A DNA stretch of 64,000 bases from Phanerochaete sordida (lineage: Eukaryota > Basidiomycota > Agaricomycetes > Polyporales > Phanerochaetaceae), in contig BPQB01000009.1 in assembly GCA_019973155.2 (NCBI GenBank), positions 1 to 64,000 on the forward strand. The letters are read 5' to 3'. Shown one piece after another: positions 11,946-22,213 of this stretch; the first letter of the stretch is position 1; each line of letters opens with the position of its first letter. A model generated the notes under the pieces. That model worked only from the letters and a program-made list of their open reading frames with translations. It had not been told where the DNA came from and made no database searches. The translations under genes and the position numbers were made by a program.

Positions 11946-12627
11946 ATGGCGACGCCGCTGCTCAGGGACTTTCCGGAGCTGTCTCATCTGACGTACGTAT
12001 CCTGCTCGCTCTGTGTGTGCTAGACCGCTGAGAACGGCACAGGCGAGAAGACCTGGAGGATCTCCTCGCGGACCCGGTCTACTTCCAGGCCGTCTTTCAC
12101 TCTCTGGACAAGGTGAAAGCCCTGTACCAAGGGCAAGCAGAGCTCGGGACGGCAAACGAGGCCATAGCGAGTACGCTCACCCGCGCCATATGTCTCCTCC
12201 CGGGCTGACCGTGCCAGAGAACAACCTCGCGCTGCAGGAACCGTTGTATAAGCTGCGCAGCGACACCAAGGACGCGTTCGACGAAGCGAAGCGGCTCGAG
12301 GCACGCTGGAAGGAGGTCGAGCGCGAGCAGCGTGAGCTGTACCAGGTGCGCCCTCGTGCGCCCTCGCGCCGTGCAGCCCGTCTGACATGTCTGCAGCGCC
12401 ACGAGCCGCAGTTCCTGCTCATGCGCCTGAAGCACGCGACGACCGCGCAGGACGACCTCTCGGAGGCGACGGCGTCGCGCTTCATCAAGAGCGCGCCGGA
12501 CGCGGCGCAGAACGGGAAGGACATCGACGACTTTGTCAAGGAGTTCCGGGAGCTGCGCCGAACGTACCACCGGCGGGTTATCCTGGGCGACCGGTGGACG
12601 ATGGGCGATGTTGCTGGATTCAACTGA
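11946..12627 (+). CDS. VPS37: ESCRT-I subunit VPS37 (Mod(r) domain)
   Basis: Component of ESCRT-I, which sorts ubiquitinated cargo at endosomes. Four exons (11946-11992, 12043-12170, 12218-12345, 12397-12627) give 177 residues. The helical Mod(r) domain fills most of it: FPELSHLTREDLEDLLADP at the N-terminus, then AKNNLALQEPLYKLRSD, the coiled segment EAKRLEARWKEVEREQRELY, and the C-terminal DDFVKEFRELRRTYHRRVI. Length and order match the short fungal forms. Introns of 47-51 bp keep frame at every join. Confidence 0.88.
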
Positions 12628-13701
12628 CGTGTAATATTGTGAGTGAGCTCGACCACCTCTTCGACCCGCTCCCTGACGCCTGCGATAGATTGATGCGGAC
12701 ATTTGCTGTACAATCCGCTCCTGTAGGATGTATATCATCATCGAGTCGTTGAAGATAGTACCGACTTGACATCACCGTGAACTTGTCATTAACCCTTGTG
12801 CGAGGATGGTCTTGGTGCGTTGATGACTTCTCCGATACAATGCGTCGGCGGGACGTGCGCCGCATACTTCCACGTATACAGGTGTTGACAGAATGGTTCA
12901 AGCAGGTGTGCCACCTGAGATCGTCGCTCCATAATCAGCGTTGAGGCGTGAGTTAGCGCGAAGGTTAGGGGAAGACAGCCGCAAGATGGTTCACTGCGCC
13001 TTGTTTGCCTGTTGCGTGCTACAAAGTACTGAATAAGCCGTCTTAAACAATCAGGGAGGGTTCATACAACGTGAAGGGTGAGCTTGCTGCTTCTCTTCAC
13101 CCCAATTGCTGATGGGACAGCTTTAGTTTCCAGAGCACAATCGTGCCTCCAAAAATGGCAAGAAATCTGCTTTGGTGCGCGGTGGCGGCAGGGCACTCGG
13201 CAACGCTGCCACCGCCTTGCAGACGGACATAACGGCCAGCTTCGGCTTCTCGCGAGGTCGCCGACGCTGGGCGTCCCAAAGAACAAGGCCATCAGCCGCG
13301 CGAAAGGGTGCGAGTGGCGCGCTCGTCACATCCCTCCGCGCTATCACACCTGTGCCCATTGGCCAGCCCTCGCCCCTCGCCCGGAAAGGGCCTACAAAGG
13401 GCGCGTCTCGCTCCCTGGTCGCCGTCCCGGCCAATCGCAGCACGCCGGCGAGCTAGACCCCTAGATCTGAGATGCGTGCCCGGGCTGCCCTGCGCCCCTC
13501 GAGGCTCGCCGCTGCGCCAATCTCCCGCCACCGCCCTGCCGCATCCGGACGCGAGCACTTCGGTGGACGGGCAGACAAAGAGGTGGCGGGCACCCGTATT
13601 AAAGGGCGAGCCCTCCACGATGTCCTCGACGCTACCCACTCTCCCCAACCTCGCCCCCAGCTGCAGCCCACCGCACCACAAGCAGTCACCCGCCACACAA
13701 C
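12628..13701. other. Intergenic, promoter of zinc-finger gene
   Basis: About 1.1 kb between VPS37 and the C2H2 gene. The last 600 bp are GC-rich, with long frames open by composition on both strands and no domain. An A/T-rich ATTAAAGG at about 13598 is a weak TATA candidate for the gene at 13702. Confidence 0.4.
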
Positions 13702-15034
13702 ATGCCTCCGATCCGCCGCAACCAGTACAGCCCGCTTGGGAACCCTGCGAGCAAATCAGCCGATGAACACACGTTTCAAGTCTGGCTTAACACCTTGAAG
13801 AAGCCTCTGTACGACAGATATGGCGTGGACCACACAGAAGTCAGTCTGCGACCCGTGCAAGGGGGCGCTAGGGTGCGCAACTTCTTCATCGCTCAAGCGT
13901 CATACGCTGATCTTGTATGCGCCTAGCTTGAGTGCCCGATATGCATCGATAACAACAACAACCACATAACTGTCGAAACCAACAACGAGGTGAAGAAGCA
14001 CCGGCACGAGGGAAGCACCGGGCACAAGAGGGCTGCAGCCCTCTACGTCTGCTCAGACTCCGAAGCCCTCATGATGAGCGACATTTGCCCGCGGTGCAAT
14101 AAAGGGTACGCCTCCAGTCTGCCTCAGGTCGCGCACCGCCGCTGACGTCGACACGTTCATCAGCTTCAGCCGCAATGACAGCTTCAAGCGCCATTGGAAC
14201 GCGGAAAGCTGCCTCGAAGACAGCGAGAAGAAGAAGAAGAAGAAGACGCGCACGCGCGCTGGTAAAGCCACCGCGTCCTCGTCGCGCGAGTCCTCCGCGG
14301 AGTGGACGCCGCCGCCGGCCCCTGCGTACAACCCCTACGCTCGGACCCTGCGCTCTTCCTCCCGGCGCACCACCGCACACCGGAGCGCATCGACGTCTTC
14401 GCCCGAGCCCTCTTCGTCGTCGTCGTCGTCGTCGCCGTCCTCGGCGGCGAGCCCCGAGCCGTTCTTCGGCGTCGCCTCTTCCTCCAGCACGCCCATGACC
14501 TCGCGCTCGGTGTCGCCACTCGCCCCAGGGGCCGCGGCCGAACTGTGCCTCGACCTGGAGAAGATGTTCGCGCCATCGTACAGTGGCTCACCCGAGCCCG
14601 AGCCCTCCCCTATGGACGACGTGCTCCCGTCGCCGGACGCGCTCCCCTCTCCGGACGCCTTCCCCGCCGAGCCCTCCCCGAGTCACGCCCCCGCCACGCC
14701 ACTGGCTCACACGCCCTTGTGGGCGGCACCGGACGAGCACGACGTGATCTTCGACGCGTACCGGAGCTTCGACGCGGACGCGTACCCGATGTGCGCGCTG
14801 TCGACCGACTTCGACTTCGCGGCTCCCCCATGCCGTACTCCGGCCTCGTTCGACGGCCTCGACGCCTCGCTCAGCAGCGTCTTCGACACGACGCTGGATC
14901 CCTTCGGCCCCCGGCTCGATGCCTTCGCCTTCGAGCCCGCTGCGCCCCAGTGGGCCTGGCCCGCGAGCGAGCCGGCGCGGGATGTCGCGAACGACGAGGA
15001 GTTCCTGGCGTTCCTGAGCGATGTCTTCCAATGA
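13702..15034 (+). CDS. C2H2-type zinc-finger protein
   Basis: Probable DNA-binding regulator. Three exons (13702-13872, 13927-14105, 14164-15034) give 406 residues. Exon 2 encodes a first zinc-binding region (LECPICIDNNNNH ... KKHRHEGSTGHKRAA). Across the second intron a more typical finger reads CPRCNKGFSRNDSFKRHWN. A KKKKKK basic patch follows, then Ser/Pro-rich low complexity with poly-Ser, and an acidic-aromatic C-terminus (for example DEHDVIFDAYRSFDADAYP and NDEEFLAFLSDVF) that looks like an activation domain. The target genes cannot be inferred. The first intron removes an in-frame TAG at 13924-13926 and leaves phase unchanged. Confidence 0.8.
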
Positions 15035-15744
15035 CGGTGCTGGCGGGCCGCTTCGCTTCGTGGTCTGTACTGTTCTCGTAAGTATCCCCATCGCATTTGT
15101 ACTTCTAGCATCGCAGCCGTGTCCTGTATATCCCCCACTCCATCTGTCTGTGTATCTCGTAGCTTCGCCATAGAGTCTCTGTATGTTGTGTATTGTGCTC
15201 ATCTTAATTTATATATATTTCACGACAGTGGTTTTTCATTAATTGGGCGTGTCCGAATCCACGCCCGTTGCGAAAAGCGCCTGTCTTCGTGGCGTCTGAT
15301 GAAGATGCTGTGCGGGCGGCTCGTCGCTTCTTCTCAACCACCTCGACGTGCCGCAAGCCCCGTCCATGTGAGCGTCCAGCAGCTCCGTGCTATGCATCGT
15401 CGGCGCTGCCAGACGCAACCCCGAACACGCATAGCTTGGAGCTCCCCACGGGCCTTGTTTCGGGGGCTGGCGCGACGCTGATAGCGTCCTCTTCTGTTGC
15501 GGGCCCTCTTTGATGCATCACCTCGGCACGAAGCCACGCTCTCCACAACTCTGTGCAGCAGACACGCCTGCCCGTACGTCCGTCGGTGCGTCGCAGGCAT
15601 TGCACGGCATGGCGTCGTCTATTCCGTGTTGAAACGCGGTAGCGCATCACTCGTTAATCAGGTTCATGATCGTATGTCCACCTATGCGTGATAGCGCAAC
15701 ATAGCACGCTCCACAGGTCTCGTTTGCGCGCGTACGCGGGTGGG
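15035..15744. other. Intergenic
   Basis: 3' flank of the zinc-finger gene and upstream part of the precursor B promoter. No gene, repeat or RNA is recognised. Confidence 0.45.
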
Positions 15745-15981
15745 TATATAAGCCTGGGTCGCCTGGTCACTGTTTCCCCAGCTCCGGGAGCCACTTTCAT
15801 ACAGCCTTTCTTCAAGTCGGTACTGGTTGGTACGTAGAGCGTGCCATGGCCGGCTTCACCACTTTGCTGACTCCTCGCCTCTAGCCTGACTTGCTTTTCT
15901 GTCATTCACACTCTCCTACGACCTTCACGACCGTCCTTGCACGACCGCACCCCACACGCACCCCACCTTCAACCCTCAAAC
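15745..15981 (+). promoter_or_regulatory. Core promoter and 5'UTR intron of precursor B
   Basis: TATATAAG at 15745-15752. A 55 bp candidate 5'UTR intron spans 15830-15884 (GTTG/GTACGTAG ... CTGAC ... CTCTAG). The TATA-to-donor distance is 85 bp and the donor context TACTGGTTGGTACGTAG is shared with precursor A. Confidence 0.7.
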
Positions 15982-17740
15982 ATGCGCACCTCCGCCCTCG
16001 TCGCCTTCGTGGCCCTCGCCGTCGCCTCGCCCGCATGCGCCGCGCCCTTCAACCCGGTCTTCGCCCGCGACGCGCCCGCCGCGGACGCGTCCGACGACAG
16101 CGGCGCGATCTCGCTCAAGACCGTCGGCACCATCGGGTCTATCGCGGCGCCCCTGGTCGGCGGCGTCATCGACCACTTCACCGGCGACCAGCAGCAGCGC
16201 CGCGACGCACCGGGAGAGGGCTCAGACGATGACAGCGGCGCCATCTCCCTCAAGACCGTCGGCACCATCGGGTCGATCGCGGCGCCCCTGGTCGGCGGCA
16301 TCATCGACCACTTTACGTTAGTTCACACGTCTAGTACTCGCTTCGCACAGCTGACGTCGTCTTCCAGCGGAGACCAGCAGCAGCGGCGCGACTCGTCGAT
16401 GGACAGCTTCCAGCAGGCGATGCAGGGGGATGCGCAGGGCAGCAGCGCACAGACCGCCGCGCAGATGCAGCAGATGCAGCAGCAGATGCGCGGTGCGCAG
16501 CAAGGCCCTAAGTGCGTCGTTCCCCTTACTGTCTCTCGCACCCGTGCTAACGTGTGTGTTCGTTTGCCCCTCGCAGCCAGAAGGTCGGCGCCCGCGCGGA
16601 GGAGGACGAGGACAGCGGCGCGATCTCGCTGAAGACGCTGGGCACCATCGGCTCCGTCGCTGCGCCCCTTGTCGGCGGTATCGTCGACCACTTCACCGGG
16701 TGAGCATGTCTGACATGGGTTCTTACGCGCCTGTACTAAGACCATGCTCCAGCGGCGACCAGCAGCAGCGGCGTGAGCTCCTGTCGCTGCTCGCACGCGA
16801 GGCAGGCGATGACGAGGACAGCGGTGCGATCTCCCTGAAGACGCTGGGTACCATCGGCTCCGTCGCCGCGCCCCTGGTTGGCGGTATTGTCGACCACTTC
16901 ACCGGGGACCAGCAGCAGCGCCGCGATACCCAGGCGAGCGACGACGACGATAGCGGTGCGATTTCCCTGAAGACCATTGGCACGATCGGGTCCGCTGCGG
17001 CACCCCTTGTCGGTGGCATCATCGACCACTTTACTGGGTGAGCGTGCTCGGCACCCATTTCCTCGCCGTGGCTGACACCATCCTCCAGCGGTGACCAGCA
17101 GCAGCGCCGCGAGATTCTGTCTCTGCTCGCCCGCGAGGCCGTCGACGACGAGGACAGCGGCGCGGTCTCCCTGAAGACCCTCGGCAACATCGGGTCTATC
17201 GCCGCATCGGCGGCACCCCTCGTCGGGGGCATCGTCGACCACTTCACCGGCGACCAGCAGCAGCAGCGCCGCGAGGCGCCAGGCTCGGACGGCGACAGCG
17301 GCGCGATCTCGCTGAAGACGGTCGGCACCATCGGGTCGATCGCCGCCCCGCTCGTCGGCGGCATCATCGACCACTTCACAGGGTAAGCGTCCCTTGCGCA
17401 CGCATTGACCCTAAGGCTGACGGCTACTCCAGCGACCAGCAGCGCCGCGGCGACACGGACGTCGGCAGCACCTACAACCCCATCCACGGCTCGGGCGGAG
17501 CGTGGAGGATCCCGCCGCGGCCCGCGTTCGAGGGGCGCGACCTCCTCGCGCTCCTCGCGCGCGCCACCGCAGACGACTCGGAGAGCGGCGCGATCTTCCG
17601 CGCGCCGGGCTCCTTTGGGCCGCACGGGCCGTTCGTCCACCCGCCCGTGGACGGCTTCCCGAAGGTGTAAGTGTTCTCTTGATCGTGTCCCAGATTGTCG
17701 CCGCTGACACGAACGATGCAGTGCTCCGGCAGCGCAGTAG
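15982..17740 (+). CDS. Kex2-type repeat-peptide precursor B (seven modules)
   Basis: Secreted repeat precursor, function unknown. A signal peptide (MRTSALVAFVALAVASPACA) precedes seven near-identical modules of the form SGAISLKTVGTIGSIAAPLV then GG(I/V)(I/V)DHFTG, each followed by DQQQRR. The RR pairs are candidate Kex2 sites. Cutting there would release peptides of roughly 40-50 residues with an acidic N-terminus and a hydrophobic core. Exons: 15982-16316, 16368-16511, 16577-16699, 16753-17037, 17089-17382, 17433-17666, 17722-17740. Four of the six introns fall at the same place, right after DHFT or DHFTGG. The last exon is short and rests on a GTAAGT donor; if that intron is retained the stop is TAA at 17668-17670. 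An eighth degenerate module (SGAIFRAPGSFGPHG) ends the protein. Exon 2 inserts a Gln/Met-rich linker. Confidence 0.85.
16093..17382 (+). repeat. Seven repeated module copies with embedded introns
   Basis: Direct repeats of about 90-150 bp encoding SGA(I/V)SLKT ... DHFTG. Several copies share the intron at the same codon phase, so copies were duplicated as genomic exon-intron units rather than by retrotransposition. Confidence 0.85.
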
Positions 17741-17984
17741 GGGACGTGTGCGGAATTTAGAGGGGTGCGGGAAGTCGAGGACCGGTCACGTGGATATAGT
17801 AATGACCAGAATGTGCAATGCAATGGCTGGCTCTCGGTCTCATAACCTCTCTGGTGTGATGCAAGCTGGTCTGTGGAGCGGTAGCAGGCCTTTGACTGAA
17901 TGACTGAAAAATAGAGAGTAGAACCTGCTTTACTGAAAATGACCGCGACAGTCATGGCGAATTGTCCTAATGATGATCTATGTC

Positions 17985-18882
17985 AGGACGGGCAGTGAGG
18001 AAGTCCGTTCAACAGGCCCTTCCTGTTCGGGACAGAAGTGTTCCGGACTTTAGCGCGCCGTTTCGCTGGCTGAAGCCCTTGACCAGCTACTTCAATGTGA
18101 CCACAGGTGCTATGTCTGCGCTACATCACACCTGCGGGGGAGTACCTGGCGCGCATTGCCGTCTCGCGGCACGGTACTGTCCAGCCTGCGTGACCGTAGA
18201 CCCCATGTTCACATTCTCTTCTGCTTGAATTTCCGTCAAATGTCATCCTTCTCGCACAGCTTGCGCGCGAAACCGCTGCTCATGTTCGCACTTGCGAGGA
18301 CGATGACGTGGGGATGCGATAACTCCATGTGCCCGAGAGGCGATTTTACGAGGCGAGTGTTGGTCAAGCCGACGAATATCACTCCAGCTCATCCACCAGG
18401 GTCTAGTTGGCATGCGGACGTGGCACTGCCTCGTCCAGCTCTGCGAAGGTCGTCGCTTTCAACGTGATCGCGTTCCTCGTATCTCTGTGTTTACGCCGGA
18501 ATGCGTCAAGTGCACTGACTGCCCCCTCACTCCTCCATGCGTGAAACGCTCGAGGCCATCAAGGCGATATCACTCCTTGATTGGACAGCCTGCCAATGAA
18601 CTTGGGGCAACGCCATCTCGTACGCCGCCACGGCTGCGCATCACCGCGCCGTGGCGTATAAATGGCCGCTGTCCCGACACTTGAACCCTAGCTCTGTTAA
18701 CCTTTCTCTCCTGCTCCTCCTCATTGCATCCGCACTCGTTGGTCCGTAGCAAGGCCCAGCCAGTCTCGCATCCATTATACTAACGGTTGCTCTCAGCCCG
18801 GCCCCATTCGAATTTTATCGCGACAGCCGTGTCTACAATCCTCCCACGACTACTCTCATTAGCCCGACTACCTCTTTTCAAC
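17985..18882 (+). promoter_or_regulatory. Promoter of precursor C, right arm of inverted duplication
   Basis: About 750 bp matching the reverse complement of 1200-1945, with TATAAATG at 18657-18664 and a candidate 55 bp 5'UTR intron at 18742-18796 (donor GTCCGTAG, branch CTAAC, acceptor CTCAG, exon resuming CCCGGCCCC). The TATA-to-donor distance is 85 bp, as in precursors A and B. Upstream, 17741-17984 shows no feature. Confidence 0.75.
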
Positions 18883-19905
18883 ATGCATACCGCCGTCTTC
18901 GCCACTCTTGCCATCGCAGCCGCCGCGTCCCCTGCCTTTGCCGCGCCGACGGACAATGCGTCGTTTGCACGCGACGTCTCTGCCGACGGGCCGTCAGACG
19001 AGAGCGGCGCGCTCTCTCTGAAGACACTTACCAGCATCGTGGGCGCCGGCGCGCCCATCGTCGGTGCGATCGCCGACCACTTCTCGCACAGGTGCGCACG
19101 GCGCCAGCTAGTAGAGCACACCACGACACTAACAACGACCTGCAGTGACGACGGCGAGCAGCAGCCCGCGTCGCAGCGCCGCAGCGTACCGGGTGTACTG
19201 GCAGCGAGAACCGGGGGCAAGACCGGGGACGCTCCTCCTAAGCGTGACGCGGTGGTGCTCGCAGTGAGAACTGGGGGCAAGACCGGGGATGCTCCTCCCA
19301 AACGCGACACGGATGTGCTGACAGCGCGTACCGGAGGCAAGACCGGCGACGCTCCTCCCAAGCGCGATACGGAGGCGCTGGCAGCGCGAGCCGCTCCTGG
19401 TAAGACCGGGGACGCTCCCCCCAAGCGCGACGCGGTGGTGCTCGCAGCGAGAACCGGGGGCAAGGCGCGGGCTGCTCCTGGCAAGGCCGGGGACGCTCCT
19501 CCCAAGCGCGACGTGGAGGTGCTGGCAGCGCGAGCCGCTCCTGGTAAGACCGGGGACGCTCCTCCCAAGCGCAACACGGAAGTGTTGGCAGCGAGGACCG
19601 GGGGCAAGACCGGGGATGCTCCTCCCAAACGCGACGCTGAGGCGTTGGCAGCGCGAGCCGCTCCTGGCAAGACCGGCGACGCTCCTCCCAAGCGCGACGC
19701 GGCGGTTTTCGCAGCGAGAACCTGGGCCAAGACGCGGGACGCTCCTGGCAAGACCGGAGATGCTCCTCCCAAGCGTGACGCGGAGGCGTTGGCAGCGCGG
19801 ACCGGAGGCAAGACTGGGGATGCTCCTCCCAAGCGCGACGCGGAGCTCTGGGCGCGGGGCAAGGACGCGGAGGTGCTGGCGCGTAGCCTGGAGGAGCTGG
19901 ACTAA
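18883..19905 (+). CDS. Kex2-type repeat-peptide precursor C (ten PPKR motifs)
   Basis: Secreted repeat precursor, function unknown. The signal peptide is MHTAVFATLAIAAAASPAFA, followed by one family module (SGALSLKTLTSIVGAGAP ... DHFSH), a 54 bp intron (19092-19145) at the conserved position, then QQPASQRRS. Exon 2 is an array of ten GDAPPKR motifs in units such as DAEALAARTGGKTGDAPPKR. Cutting after KR would give peptides of 20, 21 or 27 residues, all starting with Asp or Asn. Linkers alternate between RTGGK and RAAPGK. The C-terminus DAELWARGKDAEVLARSLEE matches the start of exon 2 in precursor A, confirming common origin. Length is 322 residues. The intron is a multiple of three, so the unspliced reading frame is also open. 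Confidence 0.85.
   Translation: MHTAVFATLAIAAAASPAFAAPTDNASFARDVSADGPSDESGALSLKTLTSIVGAGAPIVGAIADHFSHRCARRQLVEHTTTLTTTCSDDGEQQPASQRRSVPGVLAARTGGKTGDAPPKRDAVVLAVRTGGKTGDAPPKRDTDVLTARTGGKTGDAPPKRDTEALAARAAPGKTGDAPPKRDAVVLAARTGGKARAAPGKAGDAPPKRDVEVLAARAAPGKTGDAPPKRNTEVLAARTGGKTGDAPPKRDAEALAARAAPGKTGDAPPKRDAAVFAARTWAKTRDAPGKTGDAPPKRDAEALAARTGGKTGDAPPKRDAELWARGKDAEVLARSLEELD
19198..19845 (+). repeat. Coding tandem repeats, TGDAPPKR units
   Basis: About ten imperfect units of 60, 63 or 81 bp encoding (D/N)xxxLAAR-(TGG or AAPG)-KTGDAPPKR. The 27-residue units contain an extra K(A/T)R(A/D)APG segment. The period differs from that of precursor A, although promoter and leader are shared. Confidence 0.9.
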
Positions 19906-20059
19906 GGAAGCACGTTGTGGTCGCTATTTAGGTGGCTGGAGGCCAGTTGCGGTCCCCAAAGCATGGTACTGTACGATGTGAAATTGAATGGATGTCACCC
20001 CATTATCGGATGCAAGCTACGTATTACAGTTTACACAAAGCGGGATGCCAGACACATGG

Positions 20060-21453
20060 CTACTCGGATTGAGTGCTGAACCTCTCGAGAACTTCGAGGG
20101 GGAGCAGTAAACCTGTGGACTGCCTCTCAACCAATTGAAGGACTCCAGACCTGCACAGCACGCTCAGCTTCGCGTCACCCCTTTCCACGACCAGGCGCTG
20201 AATCTGACCAAGCAGCTGTCCGAGCTGCTGGAGATAGCGCTGCTGCGTGCGCGCGACGTGCTTGAGGCTGGCAGAGTCCAGCTTCTTCTCCCTCCTCTCC
20301 TCGAACGTCCCAAACTGGTGCACACCCATGATGCTGTGGGGCGTCTGCCCGAGATAGAGCTGGAGATAGGCATCCGCCCAGTCAAAGGAGTCGGCGTTCC
20401 GCACCGAGCGAGTCTTGAGCTCGATGAGCGACGACTGCGGGACCACTGTGCCGGCCTCGACGACGGTGACACCGGAGGACGCCAGCCCGCCAGCCTCGGC
20501 ACTCGGACGCGAGACACTCAGCGACGACAAAGCGTCGGCCAAGGCGTCGCTCGTGTCCTCGCCGGCAGGCGTGGACGGATAGCAGGCGTCGACCTCGAAG
20601 CGAACGACGAGCTTCATCCCAGCAAGATCCTAGCCCGTCGCGACTCGTCAGCACGGCGTCGACGTAGCGAGAATGCAGAAACGCACATAAGATATGACCC
20701 TGTGGTGTCCGGTAGACTTCCAGCGTTCCAGTCCGGGCGGCGTCGTCGTGCAGTGCTCCTCATACGAGTGGCCGAAGCCCCTCCCTTCGCCGACAATCTC
20801 CGACGCGCGCGGCTCCCAGCGCTGGAAGAGCAGCGTGCGTGCGCCGGCGAGCTGCACGTCGATGCGGAAGTCCTCGCGGCGCGCGCCGCTGCCGAGCCAC
20901 GAGAGGAGCTTGCGCAGGTTGTTGCGGTCGGTGACTACGTCGACGGCGCTCCAGTCGTCGACCGTGTCCACGCCGCGCCTCTCCTTCATAGTGTCCGCGG
21001 CGCGGAAAAGAGGAAGGAGAGGGCACGACGGGGCACGGGCTCCGTTCTGGTCGATGTAGACGAGGCCGCTGTCGGGGCGCACGCGGAAGGGCATCGGCAG
21101 GGAGCGCCACACGCCGGGCGACCCTGGGGAATGTCCCAAGCGTCAGTACAAGACGTCGTCGGACGTGCAGAACGGCTCGACTGACCCGGGACGAGGATGG
21201 TTGGGTCGCGCGAGTCTACCCAGTTGTACGATGCGACGTACTTGACGTTCTCAATGTGGCATGCAGCGTCGGCTTCGCTGCGCGTGTTGCTGGGGCGAGG
21301 CTTGGACAGAGTCTGCGCGCCGACGAGCACGAGGTCTTGGAGGATGTCCTTCCCAGCAGCAGTGGCAGAGCTGCGAGAGCTGTAACCTCCGCCACTGTAG
21401 TTATTGCGGCCTGCATTAGAGCGGTAAGAATCACGTCTCCCGTAGGTGTACAT
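20060..21453 (-). CDS. RAI1/DXO-like fold protein
   Basis: Probable metal-dependent nuclease or a relative of the RAI1/DXO decapping family. Three exons (21453-21186, 21123-20687, 20629-20060) give 424 residues. After a Gly/Ser/Arg-rich N-terminus comes YVASYNWVDSRDPTILVPGS, then DVVTDRNNLRKLL, GFGHSYEEHCTTTPPG, STGHHRVISY, VVRFEVDACY and SLIELKTRSV. The E-x-D of FEVDA and E-x-K of IELKT resemble the two metal-binding motifs of RAI1/DXO and PD-(D/E)XK enzymes. From memory, fungal members of this family are often named geranylgeranyl pyrophosphate synthetase, but no DDxxD prenyltransferase motif is present. The N-terminal RGG-like region suggests RNA or protein binding. Confidence 0.7.
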
Positions 21454-22213
21454 GGCTGGCTTCGTGGAGTGCAGAGTGGAAAGTCGCTGTGGGCTGATGG
21501 GACAGACCGTAAGAGAGCGTCATATATAAGCCTCCAATCCCATGAAATAACCGCTAGCATCCCCAATGCAGCCTTGACCGATTTGTCAAAGATCAGTGGT
21601 CTGGTGAAGAAGGTGCACGGGGAGTTGGATGTAGACCTGGTCAAATCACGAGGGAAGGCCGAGTGACCCCAGGCCACGTAATTTCGGCCTTGGAAAAAGT
21701 CCATCTGCAACTGCATGCAGATGATGCTCAAAACTGCTACGTAAAACGAGACAAGCGTAGTGAGATGGATAGCCAGAACAGCGAGGGCCAGCTCACCACT
21801 GCTATACTGAGCGCTTCCGCAGCAGAGCTGGACGCGAAGAGATGCACCGTTTGCATCCTCGTGCCCCACCCCGCAGCACTCTCGTATGGCGTCGTGCGTC
21901 GAAAGCCAACTCGTCGTCGAGAGATGGCTCCGAAAATGCCACTCTGGAACGAAGAATATGGAAGCTAAAGGCGAGGGCTGGAAGGAGTGTAACAGTGGAC
22001 GTCAGGGTGTATGCAGCGCGCCGGAACCGTGCTCCCCAAGGAGTTAGCCCCAGTGTGTAAGTTTGAGAGCATCTACCTTTGTAGTCCCATGAATCACCGG
22101 GTCGAGTAGTCCTCCACGCATGCCGCAGCAAGGTGCTGCGCACCACGCCACTGCCCCTGAGCAGAACGACAAAAAACCTAAATTCACGGACGGCCTTACA
22201 GCATCAAGGACGT
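21454..22213. other. Intergenic
   Basis: Promoter of the RAI1-like gene (TATATA-rich stretch near 21525) and 3' flank of PIG-U. No gene is recognised. Confidence 0.45.

Noticed and set aside
13838..13880. A CDPCKGAL Cys motif in another frame upstream of the zinc finger
   Set aside because: It ends at a stop and cannot be spliced in frame to the zinc-finger exon; the annotated frame joins cleanly.
16723..17955. A 410-codon minus-strand open frame over precursor B
   Set aside because: It is the antisense of the GC-rich repeat modules and repeats with them; no independent domain or start context.
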